A stretch of DNA of 17,930 bases from Proteobacteria bacterium UBA2383 (GCA_002343485.1 DDST01000114.1:1-17930); one strand, 5' to 3'; shown: positions 7,970 to 16,018, counted from the first letter of the stretch. Notes: a model not told the origin generated them from the letters alone. Made by a program: numbers and translations.

Positions 7970-8809
7970 TCAATCGTTACTCTCCCTCTCCTTTTGGGAA
8001 AGGGTCGAAGCAGGGGAGTGAAGGAGGTGCGAATCATGCTCAGAGCGTGGCAAGATGTGCGCGCTGATTTCAGTATGCGTCAACCGGGCCAGAATATCGC
8101 GGGACGGGTGGGGTATGGCATGGACCGTTCCAAAATGCAGTTCCGCGACCATCGCTGGCTCACCCAGCAACCGCCATAGATGCGGCAGCAGCGCATCATC
8201 GCCAACGAAGGGTACGCGTGGATGAGCGCCTTCAATACCATCATGGCGGGGATAACGCAGGGCGATGGCTTGTACCGGACAACGGGCAAGAATCGCGGCC
8301 TGGAACAGCCGGGGAAAGAACCGCCGGACAGTTCCCCCTGACGTTGAAGTGCCTTCTGGGAACACCAGCACCCGCTCGCCTTGCCGTAAGCGCCAAACCA
8401 AGTGTTCCGCGGCGGCCCCGTTGTCCTCCCCGCGACGGATGAAAGCGGTGCCAGCCCGTCGGCACAACCAGCCAAACAGCGGCCAGGCAATGACATCCTG
8501 CTTGGCGAGAAAATGGGTTGGACAAACGGCGGCAATGCAAAAAATATCCAGCCAGGAAATATGATTGGCTACGAACAACGCCGGTCCTGGGCATACCGTT
8601 CCTGACGGTTGCAGGCGGACCCCGAGAATCCAGCACAATCCCCGGCTCCACCACACCAAGGGGCGCGTGGAGACATAAGACCGTTGTTGACCGGGTCCCA
8701 GTGCGGCAGCGATCACCACCCCGGCCAGAATGTGCAATACCAGCAATGGAGTGCGTATGCTTCGCCGGCCTGCGCGGGCCAGCCGTTCCCGGTAATGTTT
8801 CTTGAGCAT
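7970..8809 (-). CDS. olsA: Lyso-ornithine lipid O-acyltransferase (PlsC-type 1-acyl-glycerol-3-phosphate acyltransferase family)
   Basis: The start is the ATG at 8809 (MLKKHYRERL) with AGGAG 8 nt upstream, giving 279 aa; the open frame extends to 8857 but without such a signal. It has a membrane-anchoring segment (about 20-37), the acyltransferase HX4D motif NHISWLD (His83, Asp88) and the FPEGTS motif (150-155), both diagnostic of PlsC-like acyltransferases. It follows olsB by 44 bp on the same strand, the arrangement expected for olsB-olsA: OlsB makes lyso-ornithine lipid and OlsA adds the second acyl chain at the inner membrane. The last 20 or so residues (SPASTLSQKERESND end) are encoded by a CT-rich repeat-like sequence and may be a non-conserved extension. 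An ordinary phosphatidic-acid-forming PlsC is the alternative; the olsB neighbour argues against it. Confidence 0.85.
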   Translation of the reverse strand: MLKKHYRERLARAGRRSIRTPLLVLHILAGVVIAAALGPGQQRSYVSTRPLVWWSRGLCWILGVRLQPSGTVCPGPALFVANHISWLDIFCIAAVCPTHFLAKQDVIAWPLFGWLCRRAGTAFIRRGEDNGAAAEHLVWRLRQGERVLVFPEGTSTSGGTVRRFFPRLFQAAILARCPVQAIALRYPRHDGIEGAHPRVPFVGDDALLPHLWRLLGEPAMVAELHFGTVHAIPHPSRDILARLTHTEISAHILPRSEHDSHLLHSPASTLSQKERESND

Positions 8810-8815
8810 GGTTCT

Positions 8816-8834
8816 CTCTCCTGGAGAAGGAGAG
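8816..8834 (-). promoter_or_regulatory. Hairpin overlapping the olsA ribosome-binding site
   Basis: On the mRNA strand CTCTCC is followed by 7 nt and then GGAGAG, a perfect 6-bp stem. The GGAG forms the Shine-Dalgarno sequence of olsA, whose ATG begins 6 nt beyond the stem. The stem could occlude the ribosome-binding site, or it may simply be part of a common CT-rich intergenic repeat. Confidence 0.35.
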
Positions 8835-8853
8835 CGGTCAGGCGATGCGGTGA

Positions 8854-9672
8854 TCACTGATCCCGATCCAGAAAATGCCGGGCATAACGCCGCTCAATCT
8901 GCTGGGTGGATAGCAGGATAAACACGTCAGCAACGTTGAAATCGGGGTCCAGGCAGGGTTCGCCGCCAATTTGCGCGCCGAGCCGCAGATAAGCTTTCAA
9001 CAGTGGCGGCACCACGAAGCGGCTCTGGGCAATGCCGTCATAGCGCGGTAACGGCAGGTGAGGCTTGACGCGCAATGGCTCTGAAACCAGACACCGCCGC
9101 GCCAGTTCCGCATACAGCGCCCGCGCCTCGCTACCTCCATCTTCGCCCAGCGGGATGCTGGCACAGCCGATCAGGTAATCGATTTTTTGTCCGGCGATAA
9201 ATGCGGCCAGCCCAGACCACAAGGCGCTGATGGTTGCGCCATTGCGATAGTCCGCATGGACGCAAGTGCGGCCGATTTCCATAAATTGCCCAGGCAGAGC
9301 CAGCACCGGCGCCAGATCAAACTCAGTCTGCGAGTAGAAACCGCCAGCGCGCTGGGCGGCCTCAGTGGTGAGAATACGGGTGCAACCCACCACGTGACCC
9401 AGAGTGTTGCGCACAATGAGATGTTGGCAATAGCGATCAAGCCGGTCGTGATCAAGGCCGGGAATCCGGTTGTGCAACCGGGCGCCCATTTCCCCGGCAA
9501 AAATTGTATAGCGCAGGCGCTGCGCCGCCTGAATGTCCTCCCGGGAACGGGCCAGCCTTACATCAAGGGCGCGCGATCCCGAGGCCGGAAAGGTTGAAGC
9601 CGCGGTAAAACCGCGGATGAGGTCATTTACAACGAGCGATTCGGTGCTCAAAGCAGCCTCCACGGACAGCAT
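8854..9672 (-). CDS. olsB: L-ornithine N-alpha-acyltransferase
   Basis: The 272-aa protein belongs to the OlsB/hemolysin-like GNAT acyltransferase family, which moves a 3-hydroxyacyl chain from acyl-ACP to ornithine. Typical motifs are RLRYTIFAGEMGA (52-64), D-R-L-D-RYCQHLIV (77-87), GGFYSQTEFDL (110-120), MEIGRTCVHADYRNGA (131-146) and LIGCASIPLG (167-176). The order matches OlsB from rhizobia and gammaproteobacteria, and the length is in the family range. The ATG at 9672 has GGAAG 9 nt upstream. It is followed by olsA, giving a two-gene path to phosphorus-free ornithine lipids, often used under phosphate limitation. I see no recognisable Pho box in the 112 bp upstream. The assignment is strong from the motifs. 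Confidence 0.92.
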   Translation of the reverse strand: MLSVEAALSTESLVVNDLIRGFTAASTFPASGSRALDVRLARSREDIQAAQRLRYTIFAGEMGARLHNRIPGLDHDRLDRYCQHLIVRNTLGHVVGCTRILTTEAAQRAGGFYSQTEFDLAPVLALPGQFMEIGRTCVHADYRNGATISALWSGLAAFIAGQKIDYLIGCASIPLGEDGGSEARALYAELARRCLVSEPLRVKPHLPLPRYDGIAQSRFVVPPLLKAYLRLGAQIGGEPCLDPDFNVADVFILLSTQQIERRYARHFLDRDQ

Positions 9673-9784
9673 TTCGGAAGGCTTCCAGCTTAAGAAGGAT
9701 GCATTGCAACACCTTTACTAACCAGTTAAACATGGATGAATGCCATGCTCTCCTCACTCCAGATTTTTACGGGAAGAAGTGACA

Positions 9785-10966
9785 TTACCCATGGATTTTC
9801 TCCCGTGTGGCGCTAAAAAATAGAGTTTCCAGCCGGTCGTAAAGATATTCACTATCGAGTTGCAGCATTGCTTGGCGGGCTGTTTGGCCCATGTGCCGGA
9901 GTGTGCTCACGTTCTGCGTCAGAGTGGTTGCGGCAGCGATGAATGCATGGGTATCGCCAAATGGCGCGAGCAGACCGCTGTGACCCGGTTGGACATGAGC
10001 GTGTGCGGCGGCATAATCGAATGCCGCGACCGCCAAGCCGCTGGCCAATGCTTCCAGGATCACATTGCCGAAAGTCTCCGTCATGCTGGGGAACAGAAAT
10101 AAATCTGCCGAAGCGTAGTGCGCCGCGAGGTCCGGGCCCTGCCGCATGCCGCAGTACACGAAATCAGGATGGCGAGCGCGTAACCGGGGCGCGAGGGGTC
10201 CATCGCCGACCAAGACCAGCCGGGCCTTAGGCTGCATCTGGCGGATGGCCTGAAAAGCCGTGATCGCCAGTTCCAGATTCTTCTCTGCGGCGAGCCGTCC
10301 AACATACAAAACCACCGGTGTGTCCGGAGCGGCATCCCATTGCTGGCGCAAGCGGGTATCGCGATGTTGCGGTGAGAACAGGCGGGTATCGACTCCTCGC
10401 GCTAAAATCTGGGTGCGCAGAAAACCGATGGATTGGAGTTGTTCAGCCAATTCCTGCGTTGGAACCAGCGTTTGCACCCCTTGATTATGGAAATGCCGCA
10501 GGTAGGCGGTAATCGGCGCCGCCAGCCAGCCTAGATGATAGTGGCGGCTGTAATTATGAAAATTGGTATGGAAACTGGTTGAAACTGGAATTCCCAGCTG
10601 CCACGCTGCACGCAGCGCCGAATAACCAAGCGGTCCTTCCGTGACGATGTGAATCAGATCGGGACGGTTCTGCCGCCAGTGGGTTAACAGGGATTTTTGT
10701 GCAGGCCAGCCGCCCTGTAATTGCGGATAACCCGGAATCCGGAAGCCGGGCAGGGGCAGGATTTCCAGCGTATCGCTGGATTGCGGATGATCATTTCTCC
10801 CTTGGCGTACCCGGATGAGTTGCACGGCGTGGCCGCGTGCTAGCAGACCTTGGACCCAGCGGGCGATGGTCAAGGCGACGCCGTTAATTTCCGGTGGATA
10901 AGTTTCCGTGACGATACTGAGCCGTAGCCGGGCGTGGTTAGGATGAAAAATCTGTTCAATAGCCAT
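9785..10966 (-). CDS. GT4-family glycosyltransferase
   Basis: The start is the ATG at 10966 (MAIEQIFHPN), 393 aa; an in-frame TTG at 10993 is the alternative. It shows the GT-B fold of GT4 enzymes: an N-terminal domain opening RLSIVTETYPPEINGV (14-30), a substrate-side motif HIVTEGPLGY (106-115) and SFHTNFHNYSRHY (131-143), then a C-terminal nucleotide-sugar domain with VLYVGRLAAEKN (219-230), LVGDGP (252-257) and the E-x7-E motif with Glu297 and Glu305 in TETFGNVILEALASG. No signal peptide is seen. Relatives transfer mannose, glucose or sulfoquinovose to lipids. The olsBA neighbours on the same strand, 112 bp downstream, make a lipid or envelope acceptor attractive, but donor and acceptor cannot be read from the sequence. 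A hairpin lies immediately before its start codon. Confidence 0.9.
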   Translation of the reverse strand: MAIEQIFHPNHARLRLSIVTETYPPEINGVALTIARWVQGLLARGHAVQLIRVRQGRNDHPQSSDTLEILPLPGFRIPGYPQLQGGWPAQKSLLTHWRQNRPDLIHIVTEGPLGYSALRAAWQLGIPVSTSFHTNFHNYSRHYHLGWLAAPITAYLRHFHNQGVQTLVPTQELAEQLQSIGFLRTQILARGVDTRLFSPQHRDTRLRQQWDAAPDTPVVLYVGRLAAEKNLELAITAFQAIRQMQPKARLVLVGDGPLAPRLRARHPDFVYCGMRQGPDLAAHYASADLFLFPSMTETFGNVILEALASGLAVAAFDYAAAHAHVQPGHSGLLAPFGDTHAFIAAATTLTQNVSTLRHMGQTARQAMLQLDSEYLYDRLETLFFSATREKIHG

Positions 10967-10967
10967 G

Positions 10968-10984
10968 CTCCGGATTTTCCGGAG
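10968..10984 (-). promoter_or_regulatory. Perfect hairpin immediately upstream of the glycosyltransferase start codon
   Basis: CTCCGGA, a 3-nt loop and TCCGGAG form a perfect 7-bp stem on either strand. On the mRNA strand the stem ends one base before the ATG at 10966 and contains the only GGAG-like sequence nearby. It may block initiation at this ATG or favour the upstream TTG. Confidence 0.4.
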
Positions 10985-11029
10985 TGGCAGCAACAGAAGG
11001 ATGACGGTTTGATGAAGGAATTAAGACAA

Positions 11030-11250
11030 GCTTCCAGAATTGGTTACACAATTTGGTGCACCGTATTGCCCGCGCTGAAAGCCATTCATACTGCGACAGT
11101 GCAGCTCAGTATTCCAATCATGCAGCGCTTGGTGGCATTGTTTTCCTCGGTCAGCCGATAACTCTACGCTGGGCAGCCGCGCCCGTAGCTGTACTCGGAG
11201 GAATCGCTCTGGTAATTTTCGAAAAGCAACGAGATTGTAAACTTACGTGA
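11030..11250 (+). pseudogene. C-terminal remnant of an EamA/DMT-family transporter, frameshifted
   Basis: Two overlapping plus-strand frames together read like the last two helices of an EamA (drug/metabolite) transporter. The first frame gives ASRIGYTIWCTVLPALK, then ATVQLSIPI up to about 11119. The second continues from 11122 with AALGGIVFLGQPITLR and AVLGGIALVIFEKQ, ending at the stop at 11248-11250. The FLGQPITLR segment corresponds to the FLGEP-TLR hallmark of the family. A one-base loss (or two-base gain) near 11121 breaks the frame. Only about 70 of the usual 290-300 residues remain; the 5' part is absent and the upstream glycosyltransferase gene begins 64 bp before. It is a dead fragment rather than two small genes. 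Confidence 0.72.
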
Positions 11251-11269
11251 GTTTTTCACGAAAAACTCA
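11248..11269 (+). terminator. AT-rich hairpin, possible terminator after the EamA remnant
   Basis: TGAGTTTTT, a CACG loop and AAAAACTCA form a perfect 9-bp stem that begins on the stop codon of the EamA remnant. It lacks a T-tract after the stem on the plus strand, so termination is plausible but not certain. It would insulate the DUF1015 gene, which starts 36 bp later. Confidence 0.4.
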
Positions 11270-11305
11270 GGCATACAGCCGCTCATCAGGGGAGAAACAC
11301 CATCC

Positions 11306-12649
11306 ATGAATTTCACACCAATCGGCCTACAGCTTCCCATACTGCTGCTGCCTCGGGCCGGCGTGGATCTCACGAAGTGGGCGGTGGTTGCCTGCGACCA
11401 ATACACTTCACAACCGGACTATTGGGCGCGGGTGGAAGCGTTAGTCGGTGAAGCGCCTTCGACCTTGCGGCTGATTCTGCCGGAGGTGTATCTGGGTGCA
11501 TCTGACGAGGCGCAACGCATCGCCGCTATTCATGAGGCTATGCACCGCTATCTGGCTGAGGGCGTGCTGGCGCCGCACGCACCGGGCATGGTGCTGGTTG
11601 AGCGCGAGACAGCGCGGGGCCAAACCCGGCGAGGGCTTATGGTGGCACTGGATTTGGAACATTACGATTTCAGTCCAGGTGCTAAGACGCTGATTCGCCC
11701 CACCGAAGGCACCATTTTGGAACGCTTGCCGCCGCGTGTGCGCGTGCGTGAGCATGCGCCGCTGGAACTGCCGCATGTCATGGTGTTGATTGATGACCCT
11801 GAATGCAGCGTGATCGACCCGCTATTCTCCGAACCGCTGGAATTGTTATATGACGTTCCTCTGATGCTGGATTGCGGCCGGGTGCGCGGCTGGCGGCTTG
11901 ATCATCCATTGTTGGTCCAATGGGTCATTGAGCGCTTAACAGGGCTGGCGAGTCCAGCGATCTTCAACGACCGGTATGGGGTAACGGATGAACCGGTGTT
12001 GTTGTATGCGATGGGCGACGGCAATCATTCCTTCGCGACCGCTAAGACCCTTTGGGAGAATCTCAAGCGCACCGCACCTGATCCAGTGGCCATCATGAAT
12101 CATCCAGCCCGTTATGCGTTGGTTGAATTGGTCAATCTTCATGATGAAGGGTTGGAGTTTGAAGCCATTCACCGTGTTGTGTTCCGTATTAATCTAGATC
12201 ATCTGCTGGGAGCGCTCGCGGCATTCTGCACGGCTCAGGATTCGGTACTAACGGTCATCGATCACCCGTCATGGGCAGCCGCGCGGCAGGCATGGCAAGC
12301 GATGGCGCAACGATCTGAGGGTCATGCTATTGCCTTCACCAGCGGCCATCATCACGGTGTCCTGATGATCGAACAACCGCGGCTTACGCTGCCGGTGGCC
12401 AGTTTGCAGGCATTTCTGGACCAATACCTGGAAAACCAGCCCGATGCCCGGATCGATTACATCCACGGCGAGGACACCCTGGAACAGCTTGGCGCACAAC
12501 CCGGTAATATCGGTTTCTATCTTCCGGCTTTGGCCAAAAAGGATTTTTTCCGCACGGTAATCCGTGATGGCGCACTGCCCAGGAAAACCTTTTCCATGGG
12601 CGAAGCCGATGAGAAGCGGTTTTATTTCGAATGTCGACGGATTGGTTAA
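11306..12649 (+). CDS. DUF1015 family protein
   Basis: The 447-aa protein carries the hallmarks of the DUF1015 family: the opening IGLQLPILLLPR, WAVVACDQYTSQPDYW (about 31-46), TLRLILPEVYLG, and the conserved GDGNHSFATAK (from residue 237), ending in a domain with TFSMGEADEKRFYFECR. The length matches the family. The biochemical function of DUF1015 is not established; the HGEDTLEQL and GDGNHS segments hint at a ligand- or phosphate-binding site, which is inference. The ATG at 11306 follows a GGGGAG about 11 nt upstream, rather distant. An EF-G paralogue starts 12 bp after its stop, so the two are probably one operon. No signal peptide is seen, so it is likely cytoplasmic. Confidence 0.88.
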   Translation: MNFTPIGLQLPILLLPRAGVDLTKWAVVACDQYTSQPDYWARVEALVGEAPSTLRLILPEVYLGASDEAQRIAAIHEAMHRYLAEGVLAPHAPGMVLVERETARGQTRRGLMVALDLEHYDFSPGAKTLIRPTEGTILERLPPRVRVREHAPLELPHVMVLIDDPECSVIDPLFSEPLELLYDVPLMLDCGRVRGWRLDHPLLVQWVIERLTGLASPAIFNDRYGVTDEPVLLYAMGDGNHSFATAKTLWENLKRTAPDPVAIMNHPARYALVELVNLHDEGLEFEAIHRVVFRINLDHLLGALAAFCTAQDSVLTVIDHPSWAAARQAWQAMAQRSEGHAIAFTSGHHHGVLMIEQPRLTLPVASLQAFLDQYLENQPDARIDYIHGEDTLEQLGAQPGNIGFYLPALAKKDFFRTVIRDGALPRKTFSMGEADEKRFYFECRRIG

Positions 12650-12661
12650 GCGAGAATTCCC

Positions 12662-14719
12662 ATGTCTAACGCTCCGGATCTTGCGCGAGTGCGCAACATC
12701 GGCATCGCCGCGCATGTGGATGCTGGCAAGACGACTCTGACAGAACGGATCCTGTATTACGCCGGTGTCTCTCACAAGATCGGCGAGGTCCACGAGGGTG
12801 CGGCCCACATGGACTATATGGCCGAGGAGCAGGCGCATGGTATTACCATCACCGCGGCCGTGACCCGGTTGCCTTGGCGGGAGCATCTGATTCAATTGAT
12901 CGATACGCCCGGCCATGTCGATTTCACCATTGAGGTGGAACGCTCGATGCGCGTGCTGGACGGTTGCATCATCGTGCTGGATGGGGTGCGCGGGGTGGAG
13001 CCGCAAACTGAGACAGTCTGGCGGCAGCGTACCCGGTTCCGGTTACCCGCGTTGTTCTTCGTCAATAAACTGGACCGCCCTGGCGCTGATTTCAGTCGTG
13101 CGCTGGCGACGGTGCACGAGCGGCTGGGTGCCGAACCGGTCGCGGTGACCGTGCCATTGCCCGATTACGACGGCACGATCATTCACCTGATCGATAAAAC
13201 CCGCTGGCGTTTCGCCGGTGAACGCGGCGAGCAGGTGGATATTTCACCCTGCGATGAAGCGGTTTGGGAACAGATGCGGCCTTGGCGGGAAAGCCTGTTG
13301 CTGGCGGCGGCGGAGATGGATGATGCCTTGGCTGAGCAGGTATTGGCTGAGGAGGAACCGGACCCGGATGCCGTCTGGGCAGCACTGCGCCAAGCGGCGT
13401 TGGCCGGCAAGGTCTTTCCCTGTTTCGCTGGCAGCGCCTTGCGCAATCAGGGGGTGCAGCCGGTCATGGATAGCGTGTTGCGCTTGTTGCCAGCCCCCAC
13501 TGAGCGCCCGCCCAGTCTGGCGCATCGGCCCGATGGTAACGAGGAGTGGGTCGCGATGGAGGCCGATGGGCCACTGGCGGCGCTGGCGTTCAAGGTCCAG
13601 ATGTGGGAAGGCCGCCGCCATGTCTTTGCCCGGATCTATCGGGGGATGCTGAAACCGGGCGATGACGTGGCGATTCCCGGTCCGGAAGGAACCGTGCGTC
13701 ATGAGCGTGCGGCGCGGCTGTTCGAGGTGGATGCCAATCACAAAATCCGGCTCGATCAAGCGGCTGCCGGGCAGATCGTCCTCATCGCCGGGCTGCGCTG
13801 GGCAACCACCGGCGATACGCTGTGCGCGCCAGGTGATCTGCTGTGGCTAGAGCGCATTGAGACGCGTGAACCGGTGTTAGGGCTGGCGATTGAACCTCAG
13901 TCCAGCGCTGACGAGGGGAAGCTGCTGGAGGCCCTGGACAAACTGCAACAGGAAGATCCTACGCTGCGCGTCGAAGAGGATCAGGAGACCGGTCAGCGGG
14001 TGTTGCGAGGTATGGGTGAGTTGCATTTGCAGATCGCTGGCGAACGGTTGCAGCGTGAATTCCATGTCAACATCCGGGTTGGCAATCCTGATGTGGTGAC
14101 CCGCGAAACGATTGAGCAGGCCGCGGAAGCCGATCACTTGTTTCATCGGGTGATTGAGCAACCCGACGGCAAAAAGCTGGAGATGAAAGCCGGGGCGCGA
14201 GTGGCGGTCGCACCGTTGCCGCGCGGCGCGGGTTTGACCGTGACCACGGAGCCGGTGGTGCGGCCAGAAGGCGTCCAACTGAATCCGCTACAGAAGGAAG
14301 CCATCTCCAGCGGCGCTGAAGATGGGCTGGCCAATGGTCCAGCGACCGGTGCGCCCTTGCAGGATTTGGCGGTGCGGGTGCTGGAGGTCGAGCTGGCCGG
14401 TGCGCTCTCCAGCCCGCAAGCGTTGCGTATTGCCGTTGCCGAGGCAGTGCGCAAGGCGCTGATCCGGGCGGGTGGCCGTGTGCTGCGGCCGGTCATGACC
14501 ACCGAGGTGGTCGTGCCCGAAAGCGATGTTGGGATGGTCATGGGTGATTTGCAGGCGCGCCGGGCAGTGATCCGGGACACGACCAGTTTAGGGGATATGA
14601 CCATTATCCATTGCGATTGCGCACTGGACCGGTTGCTAGGTTATATCACCGATCTACGCGGTATGACCCACGGCCGCGGTCAGTTCACCATGACCTTTGA
14701 CCGGTTTGATGGGGCTTGA
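12662..14719 (+). CDS. Elongation factor G-like translational GTPase (divergent EF-G paralogue)
   Basis: The 685-aa protein has the EF-G architecture. The G domain has AHVDAGKTT (P-loop, 17-25), a switch I that reads AEEQAHGITIT where RGITI is usual, DTPGH (81-85) and NKLD (135-138). Domain II, domain III (LRGMGELHLQIAGERL), a modified domain IV, and a domain V with TTEVVVPESDVG, MGDLQARR and ITDLRGMTHGRGQFTMTFDRF follow. Canonical EF-G carries SGGRGQYG and a tip loop around FGSYHDVDS in domain IV; here those places read IEQPDGKKLEMKAG and LEVELAGALSS. It is therefore more likely an EF-G2-like accessory or recycling factor than the main translocase. No str operon genes (rpsL, rpsG, tuf) surround it. 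It sits 12 bp after the DUF1015 gene and its stop abuts that of convergent cbiA. Confidence 0.88.
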   Translation: MSNAPDLARVRNIGIAAHVDAGKTTLTERILYYAGVSHKIGEVHEGAAHMDYMAEEQAHGITITAAVTRLPWREHLIQLIDTPGHVDFTIEVERSMRVLDGCIIVLDGVRGVEPQTETVWRQRTRFRLPALFFVNKLDRPGADFSRALATVHERLGAEPVAVTVPLPDYDGTIIHLIDKTRWRFAGERGEQVDISPCDEAVWEQMRPWRESLLLAAAEMDDALAEQVLAEEEPDPDAVWAALRQAALAGKVFPCFAGSALRNQGVQPVMDSVLRLLPAPTERPPSLAHRPDGNEEWVAMEADGPLAALAFKVQMWEGRRHVFARIYRGMLKPGDDVAIPGPEGTVRHERAARLFEVDANHKIRLDQAAAGQIVLIAGLRWATTGDTLCAPGDLLWLERIETREPVLGLAIEPQSSADEGKLLEALDKLQQEDPTLRVEEDQETGQRVLRGMGELHLQIAGERLQREFHVNIRVGNPDVVTRETIEQAAEADHLFHRVIEQPDGKKLEMKAGARVAVAPLPRGAGLTVTTEPVVRPEGVQLNPLQKEAISSGAEDGLANGPATGAPLQDLAVRVLEVELAGALSSPQALRIAVAEAVRKALIRAGGRVLRPVMTTEVVVPESDVGMVMGDLQARRAVIRDTTSLGDMTIIHCDCALDRLLGYITDLRGMTHGRGQFTMTFDRFDGA

Positions 14720-16012
14720 TCAGGGTAGAAACAAGCGGGCGGCGGCTTCCGGGTGGCTGGCAAAGTACAGATGCAGATACGAAGCGGTCAGCCGCCCGGC
14801 CCGGTAGACGGCCTCGCCCGGTTTGCCGTCGCGCTGGCGGCGGCCATGGGCCAACGCGTGTAGCGGTGTTTCTAGTTTCGAGTGATGGAACGTATGTCCG
14901 CGCAATTCACCCTCCGGCAATTCCACCGACTGCATCCCCAATCCTGCCAGCTTGGTTTGCAAGGCGGCATGGCCCGGCAATAAACCGAGCATTGGCGCCC
15001 GATAGCCTGCCTTGTCCGCTAGCGTTTCCAGGGTGTACAGCAGACCGCCGCATTCGGCATAAATCGGTTTGCCGGATTCATGGTGGCGGTGCAGCGCCGC
15101 GCGCAGGGTTGCATTCTCAGCCAAGGTATCGAGGTGCAATTCCGGGTAGCCGCCGGGCAGATAGACGGCGTCTACGTCCGGCAACCCGGCATCGTTCAAG
15201 GGCGAGAAGAACGTTAGTTCCGCGCCCAGCGCCCGCAACGTCTCCAGATTGGCCGGATAGAGAAAGGCGAACGCCATGTCGTGGGCGATGCCAATCCGGA
15301 CACCCTCTAGCAGGGGCGGCAGAGGTTCCACCGTCATGGCGGGAAAGGGGACTGACGGCGGCAATTCAGCCAACCCTGTTTTAGCGATCAAGGCAGCGAC
15401 CGCATCAAGACGGGTCTCCAGATCCGCGATTTCTGCCGCCTGCACCAGGCCCAGATGCCGGTCCGGCAGGGTAATTTCGCCATCGCGCGGCAGCCAGCCG
15501 TAATAGCGTGTCTCGGGTGGCAGGCTTTCAGCCAGCAACTCAGCATGGCCTGGTCCCGCTACCCGGTTGGCCAGCACACCGGCGAACGGCAGACCCGGGC
15601 GGTAGTGCGCTAACCCGTGAGCAATCGCGCCAAAAGTTTGAGCCATGGCGTGAGCGTTGATCAGCGCTAGGATTGGAACTCCGAATAAACCGGCCAGATC
15701 GGCGCTGGAGGGCTTTCCGTCAAACAGGCCCATGACCCCTTCGATCAGGATCAAATCCGCTTCTTGCGCGGCTTGGTAGAGCAGGGCCTTGCAGTCGCGT
15801 TCCCCGACCATCCACAGATCGAGTTGATAGACCGGTTGGCCGGACGCTCGCTCCAGAATCATCGGGTCCAGGAAATCCGGGCCGGTTTTGAACACGCGGA
15901 CCGTGCGGCCCTGGTTGCGATGGTAGCGCGCCAAGCCGGCAGTGACGGTGGTTTTCCCCTGGCCAGAGGACGGGGCGCTGAGAAGTAAAGCGGGGCAAGT
16001 TGTGGCGGTCAT
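14720..16012 (-). CDS. cbiA: Cobyrinate a,c-diamide synthase
   Basis: The 430-aa enzyme amidates the a and c side chains of cobyrinate using ATP and glutamine. The start is the ATG at 16012 (MTATTCPALLLSAPSSG); 15 more in-frame residues upstream to 16057 come from the intergenic palindrome. The N-terminal dethiobiotin-synthetase-like ATPase part has the P-loop APSSGQGKTT (13-22), FKTGPDFLDP (41-50) and LIEGVMGLFDG (89-99). The C-terminal class I glutamine amidotransferase-like part has LPGGYPELH (285-293), the nucleophile Cys321 in YAECGGLLYT, and a likely His414 in SYLHLYF. The neighbour cbiD suggests the anaerobic route, hence the symbol cbiA rather than cobB. No Shine-Dalgarno sequence is visible before the ATG. 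Confidence 0.93.
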   Translation of the reverse strand: MTATTCPALLLSAPSSGQGKTTVTAGLARYHRNQGRTVRVFKTGPDFLDPMILERASGQPVYQLDLWMVGERDCKALLYQAAQEADLILIEGVMGLFDGKPSSADLAGLFGVPILALINAHAMAQTFGAIAHGLAHYRPGLPFAGVLANRVAGPGHAELLAESLPPETRYYGWLPRDGEITLPDRHLGLVQAAEIADLETRLDAVAALIAKTGLAELPPSVPFPAMTVEPLPPLLEGVRIGIAHDMAFAFLYPANLETLRALGAELTFFSPLNDAGLPDVDAVYLPGGYPELHLDTLAENATLRAALHRHHESGKPIYAECGGLLYTLETLADKAGYRAPMLGLLPGHAALQTKLAGLGMQSVELPEGELRGHTFHHSKLETPLHALAHGRRQRDGKPGEAVYRAGRLTASYLHLYFASHPEAAARLFLP

Positions 16013-16018
16013 GCAATA

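Noticed and set aside
9726..9746. Six-codon leader peptide (MAFIHV) upstream of olsB with a GAGGAG nearby
   Set aside because: The spacing to the ATG is only about 3 nt, and no attenuator structure or relevant codon run follows.
11012..11161. Small plus-strand protein of 49 residues starting MKELRQASRIGYTIW
   Set aside because: Its sequence continues in another frame as an EamA C-terminus, so it is better explained as part of a frameshifted remnant.
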